Below, one piece after another: positions 23,324 to 34,999 of a stretch of DNA of 64,000 nt. The notes beneath the pieces are model-generated. The model ran no database searches, was not told where the DNA came from, and saw only the letters and a list, made by a program, of their open reading frames with translations. Numbering within the stretch: the first letter of the stretch is position 1; every line of letters begins with the position of its first letter. The DNA lies in the NCBI RefSeq assembly GCF_028640845.1, contig NC_080539.1:107744054-107808053 (forward strand), read 5' to 3'. Made by a program: the position numbers and the translations under genes. The stretch comes from Ahaetulla prasina. Its lineage: Eukaryota; Chordata; Lepidosauria; Squamata; Colubridae.

Positions 23324-23576
23324 CAATGGTGGGTTTCAAATTTTTTCACTACTGGTTCTGGGGGTGTGGCTTAGTGGGCGTGGCATGGTTTGGTGGGCGT
23401 GGCAGGGGAAGGTTACTGCAAAATCCCCATTTCCTCCTGATCAGCTGGATTTCAGGAGGCCGAGAATAGATGGGGGCGGGGCCAGTCAGAATTTTTACTA
23501 CCAGTTCTCTGAATTATTCAAAATTTCTGCTACCGGTTCTCCAGAACTGGTCAGAACCTGCTGAAACCCACTTCTG
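23324..23576 (+). mobile_element. hAT-type MITE with perfect 8-bp target duplication
   Basis: Ends CAATGGTGGGTTTCAAA and CTGAAACCCACTTCTG, flanks GTGGTGGT on both sides (23316-23323 and 23577-23584). Interior is close to the inverted copy at 16611. The flank is itself a GGT run, so part of the match could be chance. Confidence 0.9.
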
Positions 23577-24146
23577 GTGGTGGTGTGTAGATGGCCAAGC
23601 CTTTGAGCTGGCATTTTTGAACTTTTGGGTTCAAGGACTCAGGACGATCAGATCTGAACATAAAGAATTCACATTAACAGCAAAAAGCTACAGAAAACAC
23701 CTATTCTTTCCATCTGATGGTAGGCCACATTTTTGTTTAACCAAGACTGGTAGCCTTTGTAAAGCCCTTTGTAAAATCCTGCTTTTCTGTACCCATTACT
23801 TTTGCTTTATAGTGCTTTAACTTGATAAAAAATCCTAGCAGAGGTTACATTTGTCTCTGTTAACTACTGATATGATCTAGTGCCAGGCAAACAAAAGTGA
23901 TTCAGTACTAATTAGAGTCTTTGCTTTCTTCTTCTTTTGTGCTATTGGAGATGTCACTTCTGGATAATGCCTTTGGAAAACAGATGTGGGGAAAAACCGA
24001 AGCTCCTTCCTGCAGTTCACTATATACAGATTAATAGAAAATGATTTCATGTTCCTCAAACTCACTATTCCATCCTTATTTCTGACAGGATGATTTTTTA
24101 AACACATTCAGAAATTCTATATCTGCTGCCCAATAGATTTTATATA

Positions 24147-25013
24147 CCGTATTTTTCGCACTATAAGATGCACAGGACCATAAGACGCACATTAGCTGTA
24201 GAGGAGGAAAACAAGAAAAAAACAATCTGCCTCTGCCTCCCAGCATCCATCTGGTATTCATCTGGCTAGAGTCCTTTCAGCAACCAGAAAACAGCCTGGT
24301 CAGCTTCAGCACATTATTGCAGCCCCAGCACATGGCTCATCAGAGTTCCAACTCTGTTGCGCCCACCGGTGGTCAACTGAGCTGATCTGCTGCCGCTGCT
24401 GGGGTATGCTGGAGCCTTCACTGCCAAGCAGCTCATTGGTGGTTGCATCAGCCTCTCGGAATACCGCCAATCAGCTGTTCTAGGTGGCAGGGATTGCCGC
24501 CACCTATCGCTGCCACCTATCACCACTGTTTGCTACCAAAACTGTTTGCTGCCACCAATTTCCACCAATCACCACCAATCACCATTGCTACTGTTTGCCA
24601 TTCACCACTGTTGATTGCCACTATCTATTGCTGCCATTCTCCGCCATTCGCCACCACTGCCATTCACCACTGCCAATTGCCGCTGCTACCATTCAACGAT
24701 TGCCACAGCTGCCATTAGGCGGCACTGATCGGTGGCAGTGGTGGTGGCGAATGGCAATGGCGATCGGCAGTGGCGATTCCCGCCACCTAGAACAGCTGAT
24801 CAGCTGTATTCCAACCACCGATCAGCTGCTTGGCAGCGAAGGCTCCAGTGTTCCCCGGTGGCAGCGAATGGCAGCAGCAGTGACAGGAGGCGGCGACATG
24901 CCACTGCACCAACCCCTCCCCCCTGCCGCAATATTCACTCTATAAGACACACAGACATTTACACCCACTTTTTTGGGAGTGGGGGAGTGTGTCTTATAGT
25001 GCGAAAAATATGG
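24147..25013. mobile_element. TA-flanked MITE, 867 bp, Tc1/mariner-like, with internal palindrome
   Basis: Terminal inverted repeats CCGTATTTTTCGCACTATAAG and CTTATAGTGCGAAAAATATGG, flanked by TA (24145-24146, 25014-25015). The interior holds GGTGGCAG/CCACCAATC repeats and a second inverted pair: 'cagctgttctaggtggcagg' (24473-24492) opposite 'cccgccacctagaacagctg' (24779-24798). No transposase frame. Same terminal family as 2476-2926. Confidence 0.85.
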
Positions 25014-25015
25014 TA

Positions 25016-26293
25016 AATTCTGTCACAACATACACATTTTTATGCATGGCTTTTCTGATTGGTGTAATATGGCTTATTTTTTATGCAGCTACCCAATACA
25101 TTGCTTTCTACAAAACTTTTCCAAATACATACTTTTTAAATAAAATTCTTAAACACACGCTTAGGCAAAGTGATTATGCAGTGATATGTATAATGTCACA
25201 TCAATCACAGCTCTAGTGTCTGAATCATTTCCTACTCCAGATGAGACCAATTATAATGGACCCTCCCCCAGAGGTCTTATGGATTTGGATGGATTCCATG
25301 ACAGACTTGGGGTGCTTCCTATAAATCTAGGAAGGCAATTCAGTTAAATACTATGTCACCTGCTGATAAGTTAACCAAGCTTTTGATGAGATTGCTATTG
25401 GTTTTTCTCTTCAGGCTATTCCCTTGGTTTATCAAGAAATTTGGGAATTGAAGTGACAGAAGCAATGCTAGGCAAGAAGAGGAGAAAGACAAATAGTCAA
25501 GCTGACCAATCAGGGACATAAGTTCAACTTTGAGCCTACATCATGGCAATGGAAAGGCAAAGTGTCATTACTTCTGCTCACTTAGTGCTACATTTCCAAA
25601 GTTTCCATAGTTTTCCTTAAAACATTATTATTGGTGTAATTACTAAAAGACTACCAATACTACAATTACTGCTACTTCCTATTGCAATCAGCATTCAACC
25701 CTGCCAAAAGTAAATAAAAACTATCCCCCCCTGCATATCATCAAAGATTTTCGAAATTCATTTTTAAGCTTTGTGGAGAAATCTTAAAATGGTACTAAAT
25801 GTGTATCGGGTGTAGCAACAGCAATAAAGGTCTGAAAATTTCATACCTTCTCAAAAGCTTCTTCAGAAGAGATATAAAGTACTGTCTTTTGTAGGATAAC
25901 ACAATGCTGGAATATGGCAACACAATAAGCAAGCATATGAAAACAATGGGGCGAAACAAACATATTGTTGCAGTCAAGGATAATTCCCTACAGTACCCCA
26001 TAGAGAATAATTTAATATACTCAATCCACCATGGAAAACAACATGTTTATACAGCCAGAGAATAAGTTCCATTTGTAGGTATCACTGCCCAGACCCAACA
26101 ATAGTATGGGCAGAGTGGAAAATATGAAGTTAATGTTTGTTCAGAGGCAAAGAAAATACAATATTACACCCTTTCAGTTCAATCATTCCTAAAGCATTAA
26201 CATCTACTGCATTTTTTCTTTTTTAAAAGAGGGCATTTCTATTGCTATGTTAGTGCTTTCACCCACTGATCACTTTATTAAAAATTCTTTGTC
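25016..26293. other. LAMA2 intron 1, nothing recognised
   Basis: Unassigned AT-rich DNA. A 47-bp phrase at 26102-26148 is repeated at about 27734-27780. Confidence 0.45.
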
Positions 26294-26301
26294 TTTTAGG
26301 C

Positions 26302-26819
26302 CAATGGTAGTCAACCTGGTTCCTATCACCCACTAGTGGGTGTTCCAGCTTTCATGGTGGGCGGTAGAGGTTTTGTCCGATACTGAAGCACTTTCCTTTT
26401 TTTTAATTTAATTGACTTCTTTTAAAAAATTCATAGCATTATTTAAAAACATTTTCATCAGGTTTTCATAAAATTCCCCGTGACAATTTAAATTTCTGAA
26501 ACTATACTATTTGTATCGTCCGCGCATAAGTTTAGTTCACATTACGTAAGTGAAACTAAATGGCACTATAGTGCAACTGTAAACAAAAAAGCCTCATCCC
26601 AGAATAGCTCGCACATCTTTCCCCCACACCACCCAGCTGTAACAGACAAGCAGAGCTGGTAGCCGGCACCCCCCCAAAACTCAATCCACGATGCACGAGA
26701 GGCATGTGCAGACAACGATACACAGCGCATTACTGTGGAACCGGTGGGCGGTTAGAAAATTTTACTACTAACAGAGATGCAAAAGTGGGCAGTAGATATA
26801 AAAAGGTTGACTACTCCTG
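26302..26819. mobile_element. hAT-type non-autonomous element with perfect target duplication
   Basis: Ends CAATGGTAGTCAACCTGG and AAAAGGTTGACTACTCCTG are inverted repeats. Flanks TTTTAGGC (26294-26301 and 26820-26827) are identical. The interior has 'cccactagtgggtg' and 'gtgggcggt' near the ends. Different hAT family from 16611. Confidence 0.95.
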
Positions 26820-26827
26820 TTTTAGGC

Positions 26828-28103
26828 TGTGCATCCCTCCCCTCCTCCAGTCTTTCAGCTATATTTCTCCTCTGATATGTTTGTTTTCTCTCCTTCTTGT
26901 TATCTGTGTCTGTTTGTGCAGATAAACACTCACACAGACATTCATTAGATTTCTACTATTTTCCAGCTAAACGATATCCTCTTTTCCAGCAAACTCTGCC
27001 TCTAATATTGAACTTACATAAACTGACATTTTGGCACCACTTTCATTATGACAGAAAATGAAGGCTGTGGCAAGAGGGACTTTCATCAAGGATGCCTGCT
27101 TTGTTTACAGCAGGTATGAAGTAGATCTGATCCACTACATATTGCTGGAGGTCAGCTCCCATCAGTCTCAGAAAACATTGCCAGTACAGTAGTCACGGTT
27201 GATAGGAATTGTGTTCCGTGTAGCTGTTTTCACTTATTTTCATAAACAAGCTTAGACATTTTATACAGAGTATTCCTTTTTTGTAGCAGTGGAACAGAGG
27301 TGCAGCTGTTGAAATGTGCTGCCTAATTCCTTCTTTGCTAACCCAGTTCTTGATCATTCCGCTGAAACCAGAACATTTTACAATGCAATAACTGTTTGTT
27401 TGCTTCCCCAACCCCACTTGTGTTGAGGATCAGTTGTGTTGAGAGCTCAGAAGCAGATGGCTGTCAGAAAAGCAATGACAACATAACATGGATAAGAACT
27501 AATAAACAAATGCATCTTGGTGAATAGTACAGAAGTCCTGCCTATAAATGCCAACAGACAGCTGGCTTGAAAATACTGTCATGCTATACTGAATACTACA
27601 TGTTTATTTTAGTATTGATGAGTATTAGATGGTTATCATTTTAGCCAGCGCATCTCTGGATTAAGTTTTACTTGTCTTTCAAGGATCTTAAATTAAGTAC
27701 TCTGTTTCATTAATTTGTCTTAAAAAGAGAATGTAGTATGGGCAAAGTGGAAAATATGAAGTTAATGTTTTTTCAGAGGCTTTTCAGAGGATTTATATAT
27801 TCTATTAATGCTGAAAAAAATGGCATAGCCACAACATCAGCCAAATCCATATACTGTATTCTAATATAATTCTAATATTCTCAAAAAGCAAATATTTTTC
27901 TCTTAAATATATTTTGAAAGATTCTAGGCCTGACTAATGATTATTTATTAGCAGGACTGACTAATGATTATTTTAAATTGTATTTAAGGTTCCCAGAAAC
28001 CTTAAATTATCTCTTTTACCTATTTTTAGATAAATAGGTACCTAAAAATCTATTATCTCTCCTCATTATTTTGGACATCTTAACTTATCTTCACCCTACC
28101 CAT
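26828..28103. other. LAMA2 intron 1, nothing recognised
   Basis: AT-rich; carries the second copy of the 47-bp phrase (27734-27780) and a doubled 'gactaatgattatt' at 27930-27975. Confidence 0.45.
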
Positions 28104-28168
28104 TTCTTCTTCTTCTTCTTCTTCTTCTTCTTCTTCTTCTTCTTCTTCTTCTTCTTCTTCTTCTTCTT

Positions 28169-28199
<31 letters not shown>

Positions 28200-28227
28200 T
28201 TCTTATTCTTATTCTTATTATTATTAT
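28104..28227. repeat. (TTC)n / (GAA)n triplet tract
   Basis: About 31 uninterrupted TTC units, then TTCTTA and TTA units. The LAMA2 sense strand (minus) reads GAA. Long pure GAA/TTC runs can adopt triplex DNA. Confidence 0.97.
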
Positions 28228-29330
28228 CCTGGACATGGTCAGCCCAGAGCTTTAAATATCTTCATTAGCATTGTAGCCTAAATCCTCTAATCCCACTAAT
28301 ACTAGGTACAATTGAAAATATCATTTGTTCCATTTTATACATATTTAATTCTTTCCCAAATAGATGAAGCCAAGAAATCCATAAATACAGAAATATTAAA
28401 AAGGTACTCATTTGTTGCCAAATGAGTGCATTCGGCTCTCACCTAGGAGCGGTTTCATTCTATGTTCATTCAAAATAGGGTGTTGCCATCTTATTTTTGA
28501 ATGACTGACCGGAAATAAATGAATGGTCTATCTTCTGAAAGTGTGATATTTACACTGACTGCCTCCCCCTAAGTCTTTATCTATGGATTGACCATTTTGT
28601 CTTGCCTTTGACAGGTCCACTAGATAATATTCAAATCATTGGAAGGTTGATGAGTTGCAACTTTGTCTTTTCTATGCCATAAGAACATTTTCTTCTACAA
28701 TGGAAAAAAAATTCTATACCATCAGTTATAGATCACTCAACAGAAAATTACAGGTTAATAAATTTAGGCATCCAGGGTGAAGGGGAAATAGCATCTAAAT
28801 CTAAATACTAGAGAAAAGTAGACATCTGAGTTGAAACATCTAAGATAACCGTTCCAGGTATCTTGAATTTGTATTAACACACACTGATATTTTAAGCCTA
28901 AGTGTCAATTTAATTTTGTTTTCTCTTTTGCATTGCATTTTCCAGTCAATTTTTTCTGTTTCTTAATATCTGCAAATCTATTCTCATTTTTGTACAATTA
29001 AAAAGTTCATCTATTTATATATCACTGTCAAAGAAAACCCGTTTTGCAAGTATAGGTTTTACTTTTCACTTGGCTCTCTTCAGATAGATTTATTTGTTTG
29101 TTTGTTTATTCTTGCCTGTATTGGTTTTTTGTACACATTTATCTTCAAAGTATAGTTGAACTTTTAAAAAAAGTTATCCGAGATAAATTCATTCAAACTA
29201 TCTATAGATTAGTTTTATGAAGAGAGAGACTAATTTTTGCCAGAGAATTGTGACTGATAACATGGGACATCCCTTGAATCTCTTCATGAAAGATTAAGGA
29301 TAAAAGGACAATTTTTCCCCCATGTCTTCA
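28228..29330. other. LAMA2 intron 1, nothing recognised
   Basis: AT-rich DNA without recognised repeats, apart from a (TTTG)n-like run at 29090-29110. Confidence 0.45.
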
Positions 29331-29695
29331 CTCTGCTAAACAACCAATTTCCACAACACTGACAAACTATCTAGAAAGGCAGTATTACCATCATTATTCT
29401 CATCTTCCCTATTACCTATCACCTTATCTCCTTATGACTATAACTTGTTGCTTGTATCTTATGATTTAAATTGTTTAATTAGTATACTAGTATGGTTTAT
29501 GTTGTTTGCTTATTTAGTATCCATGACTATCACTAAGTGTTGTACCTAATGTTTTATGATGAATGTATTTTTACAATGACTATGATAATGATCTATCACT
29601 ATTGTTTTATGTACACCGAGAACTTATGCACCAGAGACAAATTCCTTGAGTGTCTAATCACACTTGGCCAATAAAGAATTCTACCCTCTAAAAGA
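29331..29695 (+). mobile_element. L3/CR1-like LINE 3' end
   Basis: Diagnostic tail phrases 'aagtgttgtacctaatg', 'caccagagacaaattccttg' and 'acttggccaataaagaattct' are shared with 33839, 34587, 47948 and 51306. Non-coding 3' region only. Confidence 0.75.
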
Positions 29696-29805
29696 TGCTT
29701 CTATAGTTTTGCTCTGCCTGACCAAAGACTTCCTTTTTTTTTGCTTCAGAGTCACTCAAAAAAACAACAACAACACCCTCTCTAAATTATGAAATCTCTA
29801 TAGAT

Positions 29806-30156
29806 CAGTGATGCCTAACCTTTTCCGGATCGAGTGCCCAAAGCGCGTGTGCATGTGAATGTACGCCGCCAGAACCCCCAAAATGCAATGTGTGCATGGC
29901 CCCTGTGCATGTGCCCTGCCCCTGTGCTTGCACGTGTGGCCCTCTGCATGCACCCCGCCCCCCTGTGCATGTGCGCACGGCACCCTGCATGCGCCCCGCC
30001 TCCTGGGCATGCGCGGCAGAGACCTGAAGACCAGCTGGCTGGTGGGAAGCACCCACGCACACGCAGCGGACCTAAACTGTGGTGACAGCTTGTGTGCCAT
30101 CAGAGAGTGCGCTGCGTGCCACCTCTGGCACGGGTGCCGTAAGTTCGCCATCACGG
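29806..30156. mobile_element. hAT-type MITE, GC-rich, perfect 8-bp target duplication
   Basis: Ends CAGTGATGCCTAACCTTTT and AAGTTCGCCATCACGG; flanks CTATAGAT (29798-29805 and 30157-30164) are identical. The interior is rich in 'tgcatg' and 'cgcc' runs, which create open frames on both strands that are not genes. Confidence 0.95.
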
Positions 30157-30164
30157 CTATAGAT

Positions 30165-32015
30165 CAAGTTCAATATGTTTTATGGCTTTATTTCAGTACT
30201 GAAAGTATCTTGGTTGCTTCTACTGGGAATCTGGCTATAAGAAACTTGTTGGATTGATCTGAACAATAAGTTGCTGAATTAAGATGGAAGGTTAAGGCAT
30301 TTTGGTGGGTTATTTCCAGAACGTATAAAAGGAAATACTGTTTCAGCCCTTATAAAATTTATACTATGAGATTCCATGGAGTTTTATCTTGTTTATTATT
30401 CTTTTCAACATCAATGTAAAGCTTCGGGTGGGGGAGAACATCTAGGGAATTGCTGTTAAATCTCTTCCTCTAGTACTTCCTCCAGATATTTGTTAATGCT
30501 TTTATTCACTAGGGCTGTACAAAGCTTCAGATGGTGATTTGATCAGAATGCGGTTTAGCTGAATCATATCAAGTCTTTGGATCAATTTAAGATGTCAAAA
30601 CAAATCAGGTCCCTTCAAAGCACTTTGGAGAGATTTCAAAGGCAGTTCAAAGATTGGATGTGCTGTCTGGCTTTATTATAGCTTTAATTTTATAAATAAA
30701 AGAAAACCGGGCTAGCATTAAGTGCTGTGGCTGGTTCTCTAATATTTACATGAACAGCTAGCCAATGAGTTTTATCACCTCTGCAAACCCTGCATATTTA
30801 AATGCTATTCTTCTGATTACGGATTTATCTGCACTGGTCCGATGTGCCCTGCAATCAGAATGGATAGGCAACTACTTCTGGACAATAAAAGGAGACATCA
30901 TCTATTAATCCCTCACTTAAGTTCAAAGTGACCAAATTTGACAATCGGACAACGTAAATGGATTCTCTGTGCCTCTATGATAGCTAAAATATTGCAGCAT
31001 TATAAAGATAAATGCACGGGTCCATTTTTCAATGGATTGAAAACTTGACTGCAGTTGACGCTTCTGAGAGGATTGCCTATAGACGCAGACTTTGTATAAA
31101 TAAGTATAATGAAATATGGGACCCATTTATACAGAACACAGTAAGTTAAAAATACTTGGGTGTATGTATTAGAAATATATAGCATTTGAATATTTGCATT
31201 AGACAAGGGCAAAGAGAATTGTAACTGTTTATTATTCTGATGACATTATTATTTTTCTTTTTTCTTTGTTGTACCTTTTTTTGTTAAAGCACTTTTTACG
31301 TGTTCTTTTTCCCCACCCCTTTTGACAATGCATATCACCATCACTGTTCCTTTTGTCTTTGGCTCTTTTTTTGTGTGTTATTCATTAAAAAGCAATAAAA
31401 AATATTTTTTTAAAAAAAGTTCAAAGTGACCTGAGGCCATGTTTTGCTTTTCTACTTCAAAAGTATACTTTTCCCTGTTATGTTGTTTTGAGTGCCCCTG
31501 TCCATGTGGGCCAGAATTCCTCTGTTTGCTGCAAGCTAACCTCCACAGTTCATTGATTAGTTTGTAGAGAAAGAAACTTTATATTCTTTGTATCATATTG
31601 TATTATACATGCATTAGTGATAACAACATATGTACTTCTCAGACTTTAATTGTTGTGCAAGTAGTCTCAGAAATTTTGCTAGAATTGCCAGGCCCAGAAA
31701 AGGAAGCAGTAAGGGCATAAAAGAATATTTAAACGTTTGCACGGTTTTTGAAAGTTTTTATTTTTAAGTTGACCTTGATATTTCTTTGTAGGTTCCTTTT
31801 TTTTCCCCGGCTGATCTGAAGGTTGCTGAGCTGTCCTTTCCTTATCCCTGCTGTTTAAAAAAGGTGCAGAGTAAACATTTCAAAAATAATTGCAATGAAA
31901 CCCTTGAAGCGATCTGGCTGAAACTTTGCAATTTAATGTCCTCTGCAGGGTCTATTTTCCTATTTTTTCCCTCTATTCTTCAGAAAATAAAAGTTGCAGG
32001 TGGTTTGAATCTTTA
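30165..32015. other. LAMA2 intron 1, nothing recognised
   Basis: Mostly unassigned. The block at 30700-30900 is repeat-free and could be conserved, but I see no motif that proves it. Confidence 0.4.
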
Positions 32016-32016
32016 T

Positions 32017-32165
32017 AGCTAGTCCTCACTTAACGAATGCCCTGTTTAGCAATTGTTCACACTTACTAAGATATTGAAAAAGTAGCTTTCCAACCGGTCC
32101 TTGTACTTATGACGGTTATGTGGTCATGTGATCACCATTTGCGCACTCCATGCACTCCTTGCAGA
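32017..32165 (+). mobile_element. Truncated TA-MITE (family of 41980)
   Basis: Starts at TA with GCTAGTCCTCACTTAACG, then 'gtggtcatgtgatcacc' as in the intact copy. The right half is missing. Confidence 0.6.
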
Positions 32166-32401
32166 CAACAAGAACCCTATTCCAATGTTTACAGTTGCCT
32201 TGCTGTGGAATGTGTAGTATAAAAGGAAGCCATTCTTGTTTAAATTTGACTAGATTTATATTATGAATAGAGCTGTTCATTTTTCTATCATTAGATGTTT
32301 TCCAGTTTTGGTTTCCCAATCTGGCATCATTGGTGAGGTTCTTCTTTTTCAATGTTGTGCCAAACTCTAAAAAAAATTAACTCTTCATACTTTTAATTAA
32401 A

Positions 32402-33141
32402 GGAAGAGGAATTAAAAAGCCTCTTGATGCAGGTGAAGGAGGAGAGTGCAAAAGTTGGCTTGAAACTCAACATTAAGAAAACTAAGATCATGGCATCCGG
32501 CCCTCTCAATTCCTGGCAGATAGATGAGGAAGAAATGGAGGTAGTGACAGATTTTGTTTTCCTGGGCTTCAAGATCACCACAGATGGGGACTGCAGCCAA
32601 GAAATTAAAAGACGCTTGCTCCTGGGGAGGAAAGCTATGGCAAATCTAGACAGTGTACTAAAAAGCAGAGACATCACCCTGCCAACAAAAGTGCGTATAG
32701 TCAAGGCTATGGTTTTTCCAGTTGCAATGTATGGCTGTGAAGGTTGGATCATAAGAAAGGCTGAGCGTCAAAGAATTGAGGCCTTTGAACTCTGGTGCTG
32801 GAGAAGACTCCTGCGAGTCCCTTGGACTGCAAGGCGATCAAACCAGTCAGTCCTAGAGGAGATCAACCCTGACTGCTCCTTAGAAGGTCAGATCCTGAAG
32901 ATGAAACTGAAATACTTTGGCTAATGAGAAGGAAGGACTCCCTGGAGAAGAGCCTAATGCTGGGAAAGATTGAGGGCAAAAGAAGAAAGGGACGACAGAG
33001 AATGAGGTGGCTGGATGGAGTCACTGAAGCAGTAGGTGTGAGCTTAAATGGACTCCAGAGGATGGTAGAAGATAGGAAGGCCTGGAAAAATGTTGTCCAT
33101 GGGGTCGCGATGGGTTGGACATGACTTCGTAACTAACAACA
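32402..33141 (+). mobile_element. BovB (RTE-BovB) LINE, 5'-truncated
   Basis: Encodes the BovB ORF2 C-terminus: GLKLNIKKTKIMASGPLNSW, FLGFKITTDGDCSQEIKRRL, SRDITLPTKVRIVKAMVFPV, RLLRVPWTARRSNQSVLEEI, then, after a stop at 32922-32924, KGRQRMRWLDGVTEAVGVS. The 3' end 'gtcgcgatgggttggacatg' and (AAC) tail are typical. It is flanked by a 13-bp target duplication with one mismatch (32389-32401 and 33142-33154). BovB is known for horizontal transfer between squamates and ruminants; that is background, not shown here. Confidence 0.97.
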
Positions 33142-33154
33142 ACTCTTAATTAAA

Positions 33155-33838
33155 TGCGAAGTTCTTCCGTTTAAAATAATACACATTTGGATCCAAGTAT
33201 ATTTTCAGTATAATGCTGTTTTCTGCAAACCTGTATCTTTTGTATCTGTATTTTTTGTTTTATAATGTTATTTGTTACTATCTTTTCAGACTAAGTGAGA
33301 CCCGTCTATCAGGGCAACCTGGTCTACCCAGATATGGGACGGTGCATACTGCTTCTGCTTTCGCCTTTCAGCCCCAATCCAGGAGTCTTCAAGGCAGTTG
33401 CTTTCACTATAAACTATTTTTGTGTTGAATTTATATTTACCAACAAAGAAATAAAAGGAGACTAGTATAGATCTATTTCAAACTATTTAGTTCTCAGCAG
33501 CTAGCCATACCCTTCTGAGATTTGCACCCAGGCTGCTTGCATATTAGGTAGATGTGTTCTATAATCACAATCTAATAAAAATTGATTGTTTTTTCATAGA
33601 TCCATGATGATGTGAAAATCTCTAACTAGAAGAATGATAAATAATGGTAACTGACATGGACGTACAGTGTGAGTCCATACAGCATGCCAAGCATTGTCCT
33701 CTTCGACACAGTTTCTTAACAAACTGCAAAAGCCAGATTCTCACACGGTTTAGGCATAAAACATGGTTTGTAAACCACAGAGATATATTTACACATTACA
33801 TTAAGCCAAAAGTAAGCTGCTCATACTATTATTTATGT
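33155..33838. other. LAMA2 intron 1, nothing recognised
   Basis: Unassigned intronic DNA between BovB and an L3-like tail. Confidence 0.4.
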
Positions 33839-33965
33839 ACCTTGATGAACATATCTTTTCTTTTATGTACACTGAGAGCATATGCACCAAGACAAATTCC
33901 TTGTGTGTCCAATCACACTTGGCCAATAAAATTCTATTCTATTCTATTCTATTCTATTCTATTAT
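33839..33965 (+). mobile_element. L3/CR1-like LINE 3' end with (ATTCT)n tail
   Basis: Short 3' terminus 'ttgatgaacatatctttt', 'tgcaccaagacaaattcc', 'cttggccaataaa', running straight into about six ATTCT units. LINE-seeded (ATTCT)n/AATAG repeats are described in snakes. Confidence 0.8.
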
Positions 33966-34194
33966 TTATTTATTCTAGTTAAATACTCTTGCAATAAAAA
34001 TGTTCAGTAGTATACCCAACGGATGCCAACCTACAACACAAAACTCACAGTAAAATTTACAAACATATGAAGTAATAGAACAAACAGCTATAGATGCCAA
34101 CTCCAGTTTCAGTAGCCATAACAATCCTCAAAGTTTAAAATGGAAAAGTTCCATTTTCAAAGTAGGTGCCAATAAATAAAACCAAAGTAGGTAC

Positions 34195-34371
34195 CAGTGG
34201 TGGGTTGCTACCGTTTTGCCCCAGATCAGGCAAACTGGTAGGAACAGTGATGGGAGGCTCCACCCACCCAGCTGGACGCTTCTGCACACGTGCAGAAGTG
34301 TTGCACCTGTGCATGAGCACGTGCACGCCAACAGGTGAACTAGTAGCAACAGGTTTTCAAATCTGCCCCTG
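34195..34371 (+). mobile_element. Short hAT-type MITE
   Basis: Begins CAGTGGTGGGTTGCTACC and ends CAAATCTGCCCCTG. Flanks GTAGGTAC and ATAGTTAC agree at 6 of 8. Interior resembles the 60310 family ('ggaggctccaccca'). Confidence 0.7.
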
Positions 34372-34586
34372 ATAGTTACCCCCAAAACTCTGGGGAAAGA
34401 TGTTCCATAAAGCAGGAGCCACCACAGAAAAACACTGTCACAATCCTTGGTCTTTCTCAACTCAGATATGTGGGAACCTTGAATATTCTCACCCTGTATA
34501 GAAGGAAAGTAGTCCTAAAGATATCTAATCTACCATAATATGGAAATCCAGTTAAATTTTAATTCCACAGCTGCTTCTTATACTTT

Positions 34587-34690
34587 CAAAATTTATCATT
34601 TATATCTTTTATGAACACAGAGCTTAGGCACCTAAGACAAATTCCTTGTCTGTCCAATCATACTTGGCCAATAAAAAATTCTATTCTAAT
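34587..34690 (+). mobile_element. L3/CR1-like LINE 3' end
   Basis: Same tail phrases as 33839: 'cctaagacaaattccttg', 'atacttggccaataaaaaattct'. Very short. Confidence 0.75.
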
Positions 34691-34724
34691 ATACTGTATA
34701 TATATGAAGATTTTCTCTGTATAA

Positions 34725-34795
34725 GAAATAGAATAGAATAGAATAGAATAGAATAGAATAGAATAGAATAGAATAGAATAGAATAGAATAGAATA
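34725..34795. repeat. (GAATA)n microsatellite
   Basis: About 13 GAATA units, the antisense form of the tail of the CR1 that follows at 34796. Confidence 0.95.
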
Positions 34796-34995
34796 ACAGA
34801 GCTGGAAGAGACCTTGGAGGTCTTTTAGTCCAACACCCTCTGCCCAGGCAGAAAACCCTACACCACTTCAGGCAACATCTTCTTTAAAAAATTCCAGTGT
34901 TGGAGCTTTTACAACTTCTGCAGGCAAGTTGTTCCACTTATTAATTGTTTTAACTGTCAAGAAATTTCTCCTTAGTTCTAAATTGCTTAGATGTT
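34796..34995 (-). mobile_element. CR1 3' end
   Basis: Antisense of the CR1 tail at 20690-20900: 'agagaccttggaggtctttt', 'ccagtgttggagcttttac', 'aagaaatttctccttagttct'. It begins in (GAATA)n, so the poly-repeat tail is the 3' end on the minus strand. Confidence 0.9.
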
Positions 34996-34999
34996 TCAT

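Noticed and set aside
24314..25016. Histidine/proline-rich frames up to 153 codons
   Set aside because: They are within a TA-flanked MITE and reflect CCACCA repeats.
28071..28268. Poly-phenylalanine frame
   Set aside because: It is only the translation of the TTC tract.
29798..30257. Overlapping frames of 80-130 codons
   Set aside because: All lie in a GC-rich hAT MITE with exact 8-bp flanks; both strands are open by composition.
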